Assembly: GCF_030548205.1 (NCBI RefSeq)
Contig: NZ_JAUORV010000002.1
Location: 124,001-188,000 of the forward strand
Direction: 5' to 3'
Source of the DNA: Aliiglaciecola sp. 3_MG-2023
GTDB taxonomy: Bacteria > Pseudomonadota > Gammaproteobacteria > Enterobacterales > Alteromonadaceae
DNA length: 64,000 nt
The notes beneath the pieces were generated by a model. It saw only the letters and a program-made list of their open reading frames with translations, was not told the origin of the DNA and made no database searches. This document shows positions 9,896 to 16,978 of this stretch, in pieces (positions within the stretch are counted from its first letter, which is position 1; every line of letters starts with the position of its first letter). Both the position numbers and the translations under genes were made by a program.

Positions 9896-10888
9896 TTATC
9901 CTTGATTGAGTAGTTCATTTAATTCGATTAAAGCCGCATTGGCTCGGGAAATATAGTTGGCCATGACTAATGAGTGATTAGCTAACATACCCAACCCACT
10001 GCCATTCAAAATCATTGGGCTCCAAATAGTTTGTTGCGTCGACTCTAGTTCACGAATGATTTGACGCAAACTCACGGTGGCATTTTTCTTTTCAAGTACG
10101 TCAGCGAAGTCAACCTCTACCGCTTTTAAAAAATGAATCAACGCCCAAGCAGCTCCCCGCGCTTCATAAAAATTATCGTCGGTTTTCCACCAGCTAGTTT
10201 TTTCATAACGTTGTTTCGCTTCTGGAGTGGATTGTCTAGCTTGCGCATCTCCTGCCAAATCAGTATTGAGCACTTCTTGGCCCACACTAGCACTTAACTT
10301 TTGCGATAAATTACCTAAACGTTTTTCAACTTGCTTTAGCCAGTCTCTCAGATTATCCGCCCGAGAGAAGAATTGTGCGCTGCCTTGACCTTTTTCGGCT
10401 AGATCTGTTCGATAGGCGTACAAGTCTTTAAGTGCATCTTGATACATGGACTCTGCGGAAGGCAACATCCAACTTAGATGATTCATATTTAATGCAGGCT
10501 GAGCCTTTGTTAGTTCTGGATTCTCCATTGATTGTGATTGAGAACGACTAAAGTCTTTGCGCATAGCCAAGGCTAAGTCTCGGGACATTTCCAAGGCACC
10601 GAACTCCCATCGAGGCATGTTGTCCATAAATACACCAGGCGGCATAACGTCATTCGATAAATAACCACCAGGCTTATCCATTAGTGACTCCACTACACGG
10701 ATCAGGGTATGGGTAGTGGTGTAACCAATTACCACACTTTCTGAATTTTCTTGGGCATAAGTTTGCGCTTCAGTTCGAACATTGAAAGCATCCGGCTCAA
10801 AACTCCAATAAACAGAGATTATCCAACCAATTAGTACAATTATTAGGAAAGTGGTGGTAAGCCATTTCGCATTTAAAAAACGTTGCAT
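9896..10888 (-). CDS. DUF2333 family membrane-anchored protein
   Basis: 330 residues. One N-terminal membrane segment (about 12-30) is followed by a large soluble, mostly helical, probably periplasmic domain. Conserved DUF2333-like blocks include TTHTLIRVVESLMDKPGGYLSND-type sequence at 55-80, MPRWEFGALEMSRD, and RGAAWALIHFLKAVE near 255. Function is not known. It is the first gene of a pair with the TIGR04219 barrel, which suggests an envelope role. No catalytic motif is apparent. Confidence 0.85.
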   Translation of the reverse strand: MQRFLNAKWLTTTFLIIVLIGWIISVYWSFEPDAFNVRTEAQTYAQENSESVVIGYTTTHTLIRVVESLMDKPGGYLSNDVMPPGVFMDNMPRWEFGALEMSRDLALAMRKDFSRSQSQSMENPELTKAQPALNMNHLSWMLPSAESMYQDALKDLYAYRTDLAEKGQGSAQFFSRADNLRDWLKQVEKRLGNLSQKLSASVGQEVLNTDLAGDAQARQSTPEAKQRYEKTSWWKTDDNFYEARGAAWALIHFLKAVEVDFADVLEKKNATVSLRQIIRELESTQQTIWSPMILNGSGLGMLANHSLVMANYISRANAALIELNELLNQG

Positions 10889-10944
10889 AATATGCTTCCT
10901 GTATTTTTAATTAGTGACACTTTACACCCATAAGACTATCTATT

Positions 10945-11403
10945 CTAATGATGTTTATGTGACTTTTCTTTACCTGGCATCACAGCTTTAGCTGTTACCT
11001 GAATAGTTTGTTGGTCTTCACTTAGCAAAGTGATTATGACCTCTTTATTTTCGACTAGCGGCTTTTTGAGACCAAATATCATGACGTGTAAACCACCTGG
11101 TTTAAAAGTGACCGTTTCCCCCGCAGGAATGCGAATTTTTTCTTGTTCCTGCATGCTCATCATTCCGTTTTCCATTACATGGGCGTGTAATTCCGCTTTT
11201 TCAGCAATATCGGTAGTGGCAGATACGAGAACCACATCTTTGTCTGAGGAATTATGGATTTTAAAATAGGCGGCGGTATTAGGTACAGTGGGCGGTAACA
11301 ATCGGACGGTAGCATCTGTTACTTTGATATTTGCCGAACTTGCAAAGCTAAAGCACAATAATCCGATAAACATCAACCAAGGTTGTAATCTGATACATTT
11401 CAT
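10945..11403 (-). CDS. PCu(A)C-type periplasmic copper chaperone
   Basis: Binds Cu(I) in the periplasm and delivers it to cuproenzymes such as cytochrome oxidase. I place the start at the ATG at 11403, preceded by AGGAAAGG, giving a clean signal peptide ending in SFASSA. An upstream in-frame ATG at 11475 would add a charged 24-residue leader. The mature protein has the family metal site H(M)x10Mx21HxM: HAHVMENGMMSM, then GGLHVMIFGL. The tail is histidine-rich (KSHKHH), a possible extra copper site. Not in an obvious operon. Confidence 0.9.
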   Translation of the reverse strand: MKCIRLQPWLMFIGLLCFSFASSANIKVTDATVRLLPPTVPNTAAYFKIHNSSDKDVVLVSATTDIAEKAELHAHVMENGMMSMQEQEKIRIPAGETVTFKPGGLHVMIFGLKKPLVENKEVIITLLSEDQQTIQVTAKAVMPGKEKSHKHH

Positions 11404-11620
11404 AAACGGCCTTTCCTGAATAATAAATTTCCCGTAATTATCAATTAATTCACGGGCTTTTACCAGAATAGTCAACGCTTTTTCGCAGCTGAAGCAATTA
11501 TGCCTTTATTATAGTAGCGCCTAGAAAATGGTTTACGGTTATTTCATAAGATGATGAAAAACACCTAGCAATGAGAAATGTTAAAAGTGAGTAGCCGATA
11601 CATTCTTGACACTCACAGCG

Positions 11621-11950
11621 CTAATACTGAGTTTGACGCTTATCTTTTAACAACCAAAAGATGAAGGCAATAACCAACAACATTGGCCAAAACACAGTTA
11701 CGCCTGCAAATAACATCGCGATTAATACTACGAATAAAGCCAAAGCTAAAGCTCCAAACACACTAATTGCAACGATAACGCCAACGATTGCCATGACCGC
11801 ACCTACCGCAGTAACACTGACTACCGATTCCATGGGACCCAGTATGTGTTGGTCAAAGTGAATGGAAAAATCAAACCATTCACTGGCAAGGATCCCACAG
11901 CTATAAGTAATCAAAATCGCGATCAGAACCGCAACAATAAAATTCTTCAT
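11621..11950 (-). CDS. Hydrophobic membrane protein of the psp operon
   Basis: 109 residues, almost entirely hydrophobic: one segment at 4-23, then a long alanine/valine-rich stretch (about 45-100) able to form two or three more helices, and a short charged tail (KDKRQTQY). It starts 26 bases after the pspC stop on the same strand, so it is likely the third gene of the psp operon and may sense or stabilise the inner membrane with PspA and PspC. It is not obviously PspB, PspD or PspG. I do not recognise a named family. Confidence 0.75.
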   Translation of the reverse strand: MKNFIVAVLIAILITYSCGILASEWFDFSIHFDQHILGPMESVVSVTAVGAVMAIVGVIVAISVFGALALALFVVLIAMLFAGVTVFWPMLLVIAFIFWLLKDKRQTQY

Positions 11951-11975
11951 GACCTAAATCCTTATAAACTACTAA

Positions 11976-12176
11976 CTAACGAGTTGGGATTAATAGCACG
12001 GCCAACAAATACGCCACACCGACAACCATTGGCATAAAAATAAACGCGGCTATGGCTGCTATTCTGACCATCCAAGCTTCAACGTTAAAGTTACGAGCGA
12101 TACCTGCACAAACACCACTAATTTTACCTCTTACAGTGTCACGATATAATTGGTTTGTATTTAAATAGTCTTTCAT
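11976..12176 (-). CDS. pspC: Phage shock protein C (PspC domain)
   Basis: 66 residues, a minimal PspC domain: LYRDTVRGKISGVCAGIA followed by a membrane hairpin ending LIPTR. PspC sits in the inner membrane and relays envelope stress to PspA/PspF. It is shorter than enterobacterial PspC, lacking the C-terminal leucine-zipper region, and no pspB precedes it. Located 82 bases downstream of pspA on the same strand. ATG preceded by TAGGAGTCTCC. Confidence 0.88.
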   Translation of the reverse strand: MKDYLNTNQLYRDTVRGKISGVCAGIARNFNVEAWMVRIAAIAAFIFMPMVVGVAYLLAVLLIPTR

Positions 12177-12258
12177 TTGGAGACTCCTATTAAGTTTTTA
12201 ATCCTAGGCCTGGAAATTCAGGCCTAAAATCGAAATATGTTGGGTTGCTAGCATTTTT

Positions 12259-12918
12259 CTAGGCGACTTTTTTACGCAAAGCTGCTAACTCTTTTTCAAT
12301 ATTTTCATCTTGTTCAAGTTGCTCAATCTGTGCGCTCAATGAATTGCTTGGTGACACTAAGTCATAAGCTTCAACTTGCGACTCCAAATCGTCGATACGA
12401 CTTTCATAATGTTCAAATCGTGCAATGGCATCATCAATTTTTTCAACATTCTGAGTGGTTTTTGCTTTAAGACGCACAGATACCGATTGCTGTCTGATGT
12501 CTAGCGCTTTTTGACGACTTCTCGCTTCTTTCAATTTTTCTTGTAAACGCGAAGTATCTTCTTGTAATTTGGTGATTGCCTCTTCGACAACGTCCATTTC
12601 CTTAGTCAAAGACGTTAAAGACTCTTGCGCTTTATTCTTTTCAACTAACGCTGCTCTAGCGAGATCTTCACGTTCTTTTTTCATGGCAACCGTGGCTTTA
12701 TTTTGCCAATCTTTAATTTGCTGCTGGAGTTTTTCTTGTTTGCGCGATAAATGCTTTTTGTCAGCTAAACTTCGTGCTGCAACAGAGCGAATTTCAACTA
12801 AGGTTTCTTCCATCTCTTGTACAATTAAACGAATAACCTTTTGTGGATCTTCCGCTTTGTCTAAGATGGCATTAAGATTTGCTTGTACGATGTCTGACAT
12901 TCTTGTGAACATACCCAT
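12259..12918 (-). CDS. pspA: Phage shock protein A (PspA/IM30 family)
   Basis: 219-residue, almost wholly coiled-coil peripheral membrane protein that forms oligomers on damaged inner membrane and, in enterobacteria, restrains PspF. Family signatures: the amphipathic N-terminal helix MGMFTRMSDIVQANLNAILD, EDPQKVIRLIVQEMEETL, and the long helical hairpin to about residue 180. ATG preceded by GGAGGATCG. First gene of pspA-pspC-membrane protein. A sigma-54 promoter lies about 90 bases upstream, so induction by an enhancer-binding protein such as PspF is expected. Confidence 0.95.
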   Translation of the reverse strand: MGMFTRMSDIVQANLNAILDKAEDPQKVIRLIVQEMEETLVEIRSVAARSLADKKHLSRKQEKLQQQIKDWQNKATVAMKKEREDLARAALVEKNKAQESLTSLTKEMDVVEEAITKLQEDTSRLQEKLKEARSRQKALDIRQQSVSVRLKAKTTQNVEKIDDAIARFEHYESRIDDLESQVEAYDLVSPSNSLSAQIEQLEQDENIEKELAALRKKVA

Positions 12919-13009
12919 TTTTCGATCCTCCGAGATTATTATGAGTGTTGTATTTTGAATTACCTTTTATAATTCTAAATTCAGTTTTCTTTACCAGTAC
13001 TTCACTTAT

Positions 13010-13026
13010 TACAATCTACGTGCCAA
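13010..13026 (-). promoter_or_regulatory. Sigma-54 (-24/-12) promoter of the psp operon
   Basis: On the minus strand the sequence is TTGGCACGTAGATTGTA. It matches the sigma-54 consensus TGGCACG-N4-TTGC at every position but the final C, with the required 10 bp between the GG and the G(C/T) pairs. From memory, E. coli pspA has a nearly identical box. The predicted transcript start is near 13000, leaving an untranslated leader of about 80 bases before pspA. Confidence 0.85.
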
Positions 13027-13122
13027 ACTTTCAAAACCCAGCAAACCATTGATTTAATTGGATTTAAACAAAATTCTTTAGAATTTCACAAAAACAGAAC
13101 GGCAAGCTAAATTAAGATTTTA

Positions 13123-13152
13123 GTCAAATTAACCAAATAATTGGTCAAATTA
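13123..13152. promoter_or_regulatory. Candidate enhancer (PspF-like) binding repeats
   Basis: Two copies of GTCAAATTA (13123-13131 and 13144-13152) are spaced exactly 21 bp, two helical turns. Between them is the inverted repeat ACCAA-ATAA-TTGGT. They lie about 125-150 bp upstream of the predicted sigma-54 start site, where an enhancer-binding protein would act. This is a pattern-based inference only. Confidence 0.4.
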
Positions 13153-13400
13153 TTAAAGTAAGAAAAGAATGGAATTGAAGGTCAACTAAACCTGCTTTTA
13201 CGAGTAGGGAAAAGGAAACAGCAAGGCGCTATCGGTCACCTTGATGTTCAGCTTTGGAAAAAAGGGTCACCAGGTTAATGTGGTCTGTATTTTAGATTTA
13301 GGATACGAAATTAAAGGCAAAGCTGTGATTAGGGATCCAAAGAGAACAAACCTTAATCGTGTATAAGTACTAAATGAAAAGCAACTTTCGAGAGAGTCAT

Positions 13401-13820
13401 TTACAGCTTCTTTAACACCTCTAATACGGATTCCATTTGATATTGTCGTAAATCAGATAAAAGATTTTCGGAAAAATGTTTAAAGGTAACCGATGCATCT
13501 TCGTAAAGTGACTTACCCGTTGCTGATAGCTGCACTAAACTGACTCTGGCATCTCTTGGATTCTTTTGTTTTTCAATTAAGTGAATCTTATCCATAGGGT
13601 TCAACATACGAGTGACACCGGAAGCGGTCATTCCCAATGCTTCCGCTAAGGCAATCCGACTCATGGTGTAGGAAGGTTGTTCAGCGAGAACATGTAACGC
13701 CATAAATTCGCTAAAACTAATGCCATGCACACCTAAACTTCGGTCTAGCTTTTTATTCAGCTTTATTGAAGCCAGGTTTAAATTAACCAGTAATGACATA
13801 GATTCGGTAAGTTGTTGCAT
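13401..13820 (-). CDS. MarR family transcriptional regulator
   Basis: 139 residues with the winged-helix MarR layout. The dimerisation helix (1-35) is followed by FSEFMALHVLAEQPSYTMSR, the recognition helix region ALAEALGMTASGVTRML, then the wing with the family RDARVSL motif (PRDARVSLVQLSATG) and a C-terminal helix. Such repressors usually respond to small phenolic or oxidative ligands. No target is evident: the gene is monocistronic with psp genes downstream and unrelated genes upstream. ATG preceded by GAGGTGCAAG. Confidence 0.9.
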   Translation of the reverse strand: MQQLTESMSLLVNLNLASIKLNKKLDRSLGVHGISFSEFMALHVLAEQPSYTMSRIALAEALGMTASGVTRMLNPMDKIHLIEKQKNPRDARVSLVQLSATGKSLYEDASVTFKHFSENLLSDLRQYQMESVLEVLKKL

Positions 13821-14032
13821 CTTGCACCTCGACTTTTAATTGACAAGTCAAGTATACATCAAACATAAATAAAGTAAAATGCTATGAATTTCATCTCAGA
13901 CTGGAATAAGGTAAACATGATAGCTATTAGATGAGTAGTGGATACTAGATTGGTTGAAAAGTTTTTTATTGTAGATAGCGTTAGAGCAGAAATTTAGATC
14001 CCCATTGTAGAGAAGCTACCGAACAAAATGAG

Positions 14033-14074
14033 CCAAAAACAATGACGGTCTCTACTGCGAGTTACGACCGTCAT
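14033..14074 (-). terminator. Intrinsic terminator after the small membrane protein gene
   Basis: The 9-bp stem ATGACGGTC/GACCGTCAT (14042-14050 with 14066-14074) with a 15-base loop is followed on the minus strand by TTGTTTTTGG. The 5' arm overlaps the last codons and stop region of the 53-residue frame at 14052-14213. Confidence 0.6.
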
Positions 14075-14213
14075 GGTATTGGAGGTTGGAACCGTTAACC
14101 GGTACTGCATGGCTATTCTTCTTACACTCAACAAGACTAAATACGAGTGCAGCTGCAAGATAGGCCATAACCGGTGCTAACAATAGTGTAAGTAGATGTA
14201 TGTGATTAAACAT
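14052..14213 (-). CDS. Small single-pass membrane protein (53 aa)
   Basis: A short frame with ATG at 14213 and TAG at 14052-14054. It is supported by a perfect ribosome binding site (AAGGAG, 8 bases before the ATG) and its position 14 bases after the preceding small gene on the same strand. The product begins MFNHIHLLTLLLAPVMAYLA, one strongly hydrophobic segment (about 5-28), then a short polar tail. It resembles no family I know. A hairpin and T-run directly at its end support a two-gene transcript with 14228-14515. Confidence 0.55.
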   Translation of the reverse strand: MFNHIHLLTLLLAPVMAYLAAALVFSLVECKKNSHAVPVNGSNLQYHDGRNSQ

Positions 14214-14227
14214 AGCGTCTCTCCTTA

Positions 14228-14515
14228 CTATTCGGCTTTATCATTTTCTTGTTTTTTAGCTTCAACGTTACTGTTCAAATCTGTGATAGTGACATTAGTG
14301 ACGTAATCTTGTGAACCTGACTCAAAACCAATTGAGTTGTTTACTGTCAAAATAGCCTCTTCAACACCGTATGATATTTCTTCTTTTGTTACTTCAACGG
14401 CTTGAGAAATAAGTGAACCAACAAGTTGTTCTACGGAGACTTCTGTGGCTTGAGCAGTTGACGCTACAAATAAACCAGAGATAAGTACTGTTGCTGTTGT
14501 GATTTTCTTAAACAT
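14228..14515 (-). CDS. Small exported protein, function unknown (95 aa)
   Basis: 95 residues with a classical signal peptide (MFKKITTATVLISGLFVASTAQA, cleavage after AQA). The acidic mature region of about 72 residues (EVSVEQLVGSLISQ, then VEEAILTVNNSIGFE) has no cysteines or membrane segment. Periplasmic or secreted; family not recognised. First gene of a pair with the 53-residue membrane protein. Its ribosome binding site AAGGA lies inside a long potential RNA stem, so translation may be regulated. Confidence 0.7.
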   Translation of the reverse strand: MFKKITTATVLISGLFVASTAQATEVSVEQLVGSLISQAVEVTKEEISYGVEEAILTVNNSIGFESGSQDYVTNVTITDLNSNVEAKKQENDKAE

Positions 14516-14519
14516 AATA

Positions 14520-14611
14520 ATTTCCTTAGTAGTTGTGTTTGTAACTGATTATTCAGTTACTAGTTAAGTCGCAATCATTATTGCGATAGTTGTGCCAACT
14601 ACTAAGAAAAT
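14520..14611 (-). promoter_or_regulatory. Structured leader: outer stem with two nested perfect hairpins
   Basis: An 11-bp perfect inverted repeat (CTTAGTAGTTG at 14525-14535, its complement at 14596-14606) encloses two perfect hairpins. One is GTAACTGA-TTAT-TCAGTTAC (14541-14560), the other TCGCAAT-CATT-ATTGCGA (14569-14586). On the minus strand the outer stem can extend five more pairs (one G-U) into the AAGGAAA ribosome binding site of the 95-residue gene. It would form a three-way junction just before the ATG. A TATATA-like -10 near 14613 might start transcription at the 5' arm. Confidence 0.6.
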
Positions 14612-14733
14612 ATATATCCAATTGATTTTAAAGTACTTTTTAAAAATAAAAAGAAATAGTTTAAACGTCGCCAAGGATTTTAATGGAGTAAAAAATAATT
14701 TTTTGGTGTTTTTGACCAAGTCAGTTGGCGATT

Positions 14734-15771
14734 TTAACCAACTTGATCAGGTGCATGAGTATTGCGAAATTGTTGCGCCTGGAATTGAGCTTCATTAAGG
14801 GTATCTAAGGCATCCGTTAATAGCTCTATACCTACGCCTTTCTGGGTACCATTTTGACTTAAGTAGCGACGCCAAATGCGCGCCCCGGGTTGCCCTTGAA
14901 ATAACCCAAGCATGTGTCTAGCAATGTGCCAAATTCGGGTGTGAGGCAATTCCAATTGAGTTTGCGCATATTCAACCATAGCTTTCACAATATCATGGCG
15001 GCTCGGCACTTGATGAGTGTCTTGATAAAAGCGATTATCAACTTCAGCTAAGATGTAAGGGTTACTGTAAACCTCCCGGCCAATCATAACGCCATCTATA
15101 TAGTTCAGATGCAAAGCCACATCATCCAAAGTCTTTACACCACCATTAATACTAATGTGTAAATCAGGAAATTGTTCTTTCAGATGATAAACACGCTCAT
15201 ACATTAATGGCGGAATATCACGATTTTCCTTTGGACTGAGTCCCTTCAGCCAGGCCTTGCGGGCATGTACAATAAAAGTATCACAACCCGAATCAGCTAC
15301 TTGACTAATGAACCGAGTTAGATCCTCGTACTCGTCCATTTCATCAATACCGATGCGCGACTTAACCGTTACTGGAATATCGACTTCAGCCTGCATACTC
15401 TTTATACAAGCGGCAACGGTTTCTGGCTCAGCCATCAAACACGCACCAAACCGGCCATTTTGCACACGATCAGAAGGACAGCCAACATTAATGTTAACTT
15501 CATCATAACCACGCTCTTGAGCTAGCAACGCACAGCGCGCCATATCTGCAGGGTCAGAACCACCAAGCTGCAATGCAACAGGATGCTCGGCTTCATTGAA
15601 AGCTAAATAATCGCCTTTGCCAAAAATGATCGCCCCCGTTGTCACCATTTCGGTATATAACAACGAATGTTGTGATATCTGCCGTAAAAAATAACGACAA
15701 TGCTTATCCGTCCAATCCAGCATTGGCGCGACGGAAATGGTGCGGTTGATGGGAGTCAGGTTATTATTCAA
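14734..15771 (-). CDS. dusA: tRNA-dihydrouridine(20/20a) synthase DusA
   Basis: FMN-dependent reduction of U20/U20a in the tRNA D-loop, cytoplasmic. 345 residues, a TIM barrel with SVAPMLDWTDKHCRYF at the N-terminus and the catalytic-cysteine loop NVGCPSDRVQNGRFGACLM. HARKAWLKGLSPKENR identifies the DusA subfamily, as does the C-terminal HMLGLFQGQPGARIWRRYLS. The only workable start is a TTG at 15771 with a modest AGG upstream; no in-frame ATG exists before SVAPML. The unusual start fits an older integration event at the 5' end, since dusA is a known integrase target. Confidence 0.95.
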   Translation of the reverse strand: MNNNLTPINRTISVAPMLDWTDKHCRYFLRQISQHSLLYTEMVTTGAIIFGKGDYLAFNEAEHPVALQLGGSDPADMARCALLAQERGYDEVNINVGCPSDRVQNGRFGACLMAEPETVAACIKSMQAEVDIPVTVKSRIGIDEMDEYEDLTRFISQVADSGCDTFIVHARKAWLKGLSPKENRDIPPLMYERVYHLKEQFPDLHISINGGVKTLDDVALHLNYIDGVMIGREVYSNPYILAEVDNRFYQDTHQVPSRHDIVKAMVEYAQTQLELPHTRIWHIARHMLGLFQGQPGARIWRRYLSQNGTQKGVGIELLTDALDTLNEAQFQAQQFRNTHAPDQVG

Positions 15772-15810
15772 CTTAAGCCTATGTTTTATATGGTTAATAT
15801 CTAAATTCCC

Positions 15811-15838
15811 GCATAAATACCAATAGCGGTATTTATGC
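15811..15838. repeat. Perfect 11-bp inverted repeat upstream of dusA
   Basis: GCATAAATACC and its complement (15811-15821, 15828-15838) flank AATAGC. It lies 40 bases upstream of the dusA TTG start. It could be a leader hairpin, an operator, or part of a recombination site. No T-run follows on either strand. Confidence 0.5.
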
Positions 15839-15916
15839 CTTTAATGCCTTATTTTCACTCTTTCGTGGGCCCAAAAGAGCCTTTTTGGGGTCCAAGTTTT
15901 TAAGCAGGAAAATAAG

Positions 15917-16114
15917 ATGGCGCATTATAGCATTTCAAAAAGAGTTAGGAAAAATCAAACTGTATACTGTGCAAGGATCAGGAGTAAAGAATCCAGAATA
16001 GTCACGGTTTCAACTTCTAAAATGCAACGGGTGCGTTTGATGACCTTTACTATTTTGGTTCGCAACGACAACGTAAACGGAAGGAAGCTTAGCTTCTTTT
16101 TTGGCAAAAGCTGA
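15917..16114 (+). pseudogene. Remnant of a phage-type tyrosine integrase N-terminus (candidate)
   Basis: A 65-codon frame with a good ribosome binding site (AGGAA, 8 bases before the ATG). The first 35 residues (MAHYSISKRVRKNQTVYCAR, then IRSKESRIVT) resemble the arm-binding N-terminus of phage and island integrases, which commonly start MA-YSI-KR followed by an R-x-R strand. After about residue 37 the similarity is lost and an intrinsic terminator falls inside the frame, so at most a fragment remains. It is divergent from dusA, a documented integration target. Alternatively it is a non-coding transcript or a chance frame. Confidence 0.4.
16081..16102 (+). terminator. Intrinsic terminator, plus strand
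   Basis: AAGGAAGC-TTA-GCTTCTTT forms an 8-bp stem (one G-U pair) followed directly by TTT. It would end a plus-strand transcript arising between 15840 and 16080, either the integrase remnant or a small RNA. Confidence 0.6.
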
Positions 16115-16513
16115 TGTACTCAAATAAGGCTAAATTGACTCTAAGGTTGAGGGTATCACAACCTGTGTTTAGATCCCGCTTGAGTCGATTGAGGAATTGT
16201 GTGCATCAATGGCGCAAATAACAAAACTGAACACTTAAAATTAGCACGATAAATTTTGACAATTCTTTAACATTTTCGATAACTGGTCGATTTAATGGGT
16301 TGAAGGGTTTGTACTAAGTCACCGTATGAGCGTATTTTAATTCATAACAGGTTAGGAGAAAGCAGTTCCTTCATTTTCACTTTTGCTCCTACCCTTTAAA
16401 AACCAGATATGAGTTCACATGTATAAAGTCATTAATCTACTTTTTATGTGTTTATCAATCCAGTTTACAAACACTGTAATAAACAAGTTTAAATATTAAC
16501 GAGTAAGAAATTG
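16115..16513. other. Intergenic stretch without recognised genes
   Basis: About 400 bases between the terminator and the 98-residue secreted protein. I see no coding potential. GGTTAGGAG near 16349 and CTCCTACCC near 16386 form an imperfect 9-bp inverted repeat around a 27-base loop. Otherwise nothing notable. Confidence 0.5.
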
Positions 16514-16807
16514 ATGAAAGTCCTTTGGTTCAATATATTGCTGATGTCATGGGTAGCTAGTTTTAGCTTCTCATCAGTAGCGCTTGAACAATCGCAAGGG
16601 GCAATAGATCAAACGACTTCAATAGTCGAGCAGGCTGAAATATTTAACCTTGATCCTTTCGACTTAGACCTTGATGCGACAATCAATTCCGTTTCCGCAT
16701 CCGCCCATTCTGTTAACTACTTAGGGGTTACCTTTCAGCGTAATGAAACCTATCTGGTTTCCAAAAACACTGACTTCATTCGTGGCCCTCCCTCTCTAAC
16801 CATCTGA
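16514..16807 (+). CDS. Hypothetical exported protein (97 aa)
   Basis: Begins at the ATG at 16514 (a TTG lies one codon earlier). MKVLWFNILLMSWVASFSFS is a plausible signal peptide with cleavage near SSVALE. The mature part is acidic (FNLDPFDLDLDATIN) and ends GPPSLTI without a recognised domain. The ribosome binding site is weak. It might be a small periplasmic protein or the surviving front part of a longer gene. Nothing in the next 45 bases continues it in another frame convincingly. Neighbours are the small frame at 16853 and the CBS gene on the same strand. Confidence 0.45.
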   Translation: MKVLWFNILLMSWVASFSFSSVALEQSQGAIDQTTSIVEQAEIFNLDPFDLDLDATINSVSASAHSVNYLGVTFQRNETYLVSKNTDFIRGPPSLTI

Positions 16808-16852
16808 TATAAAAAATAAATTTTCTAATAATATAAATCAGAGGGTATTCCC

Positions 16853-16978
16853 ATGAGTATAACTGACGTTTTAATTCGTTATCGTAGTGACTGTGCTTAT
16901 ATTCAGTCTAAAACTAAAAACAATCTGCTAAAAACAGTTAAGAAGGAGCGTAAAAATGAAAAAGTTAGCGCTCTATAA
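16853..16978 (+). CDS. Small basic frame overlapping the CBS-domain gene (41 aa)
   Basis: ATG at 16853 follows AGAGGGTATTCCC, a good ribosome binding site. The 41-codon product is basic (TKNNLLKTVKKERKNEK near its end). Its TAA lies 20 bases inside the next gene in a different frame, an arrangement typical of translational coupling, since it contains the AAGGAG of the CBS gene. It may be a leader peptide controlling that gene rather than a functional protein. No homology recognised. Confidence 0.4.
   Translation: MSITDVLIRYRSDCAYIQSKTKNNLLKTVKKERKNEKVSAL

Larger units (their letters stand above)
12919..13400. other. Intergenic region upstream of pspA
   Basis: 482 bases between the marR-family gene and pspA. 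Besides the sigma-54 promoter and the GTCAAATTA repeats I see no coding potential in 13160-13400. There is no pspF gene here, although in many gammaproteobacteria it is divergent from pspA. Confidence 0.6.

Noticed and set aside
15772-16510. Duplicate of the dusA 5' end that would mark an attachment site
   Set aside because: I looked for a second copy of the sequence coding for APMLDWTD near dusA and found none.
16115-16513. Imperfect inverted repeat as a riboswitch upstream of the 97-residue protein
   Set aside because: Only one long imperfect stem, no known aptamer pattern, and more than 100 bases from the gene.
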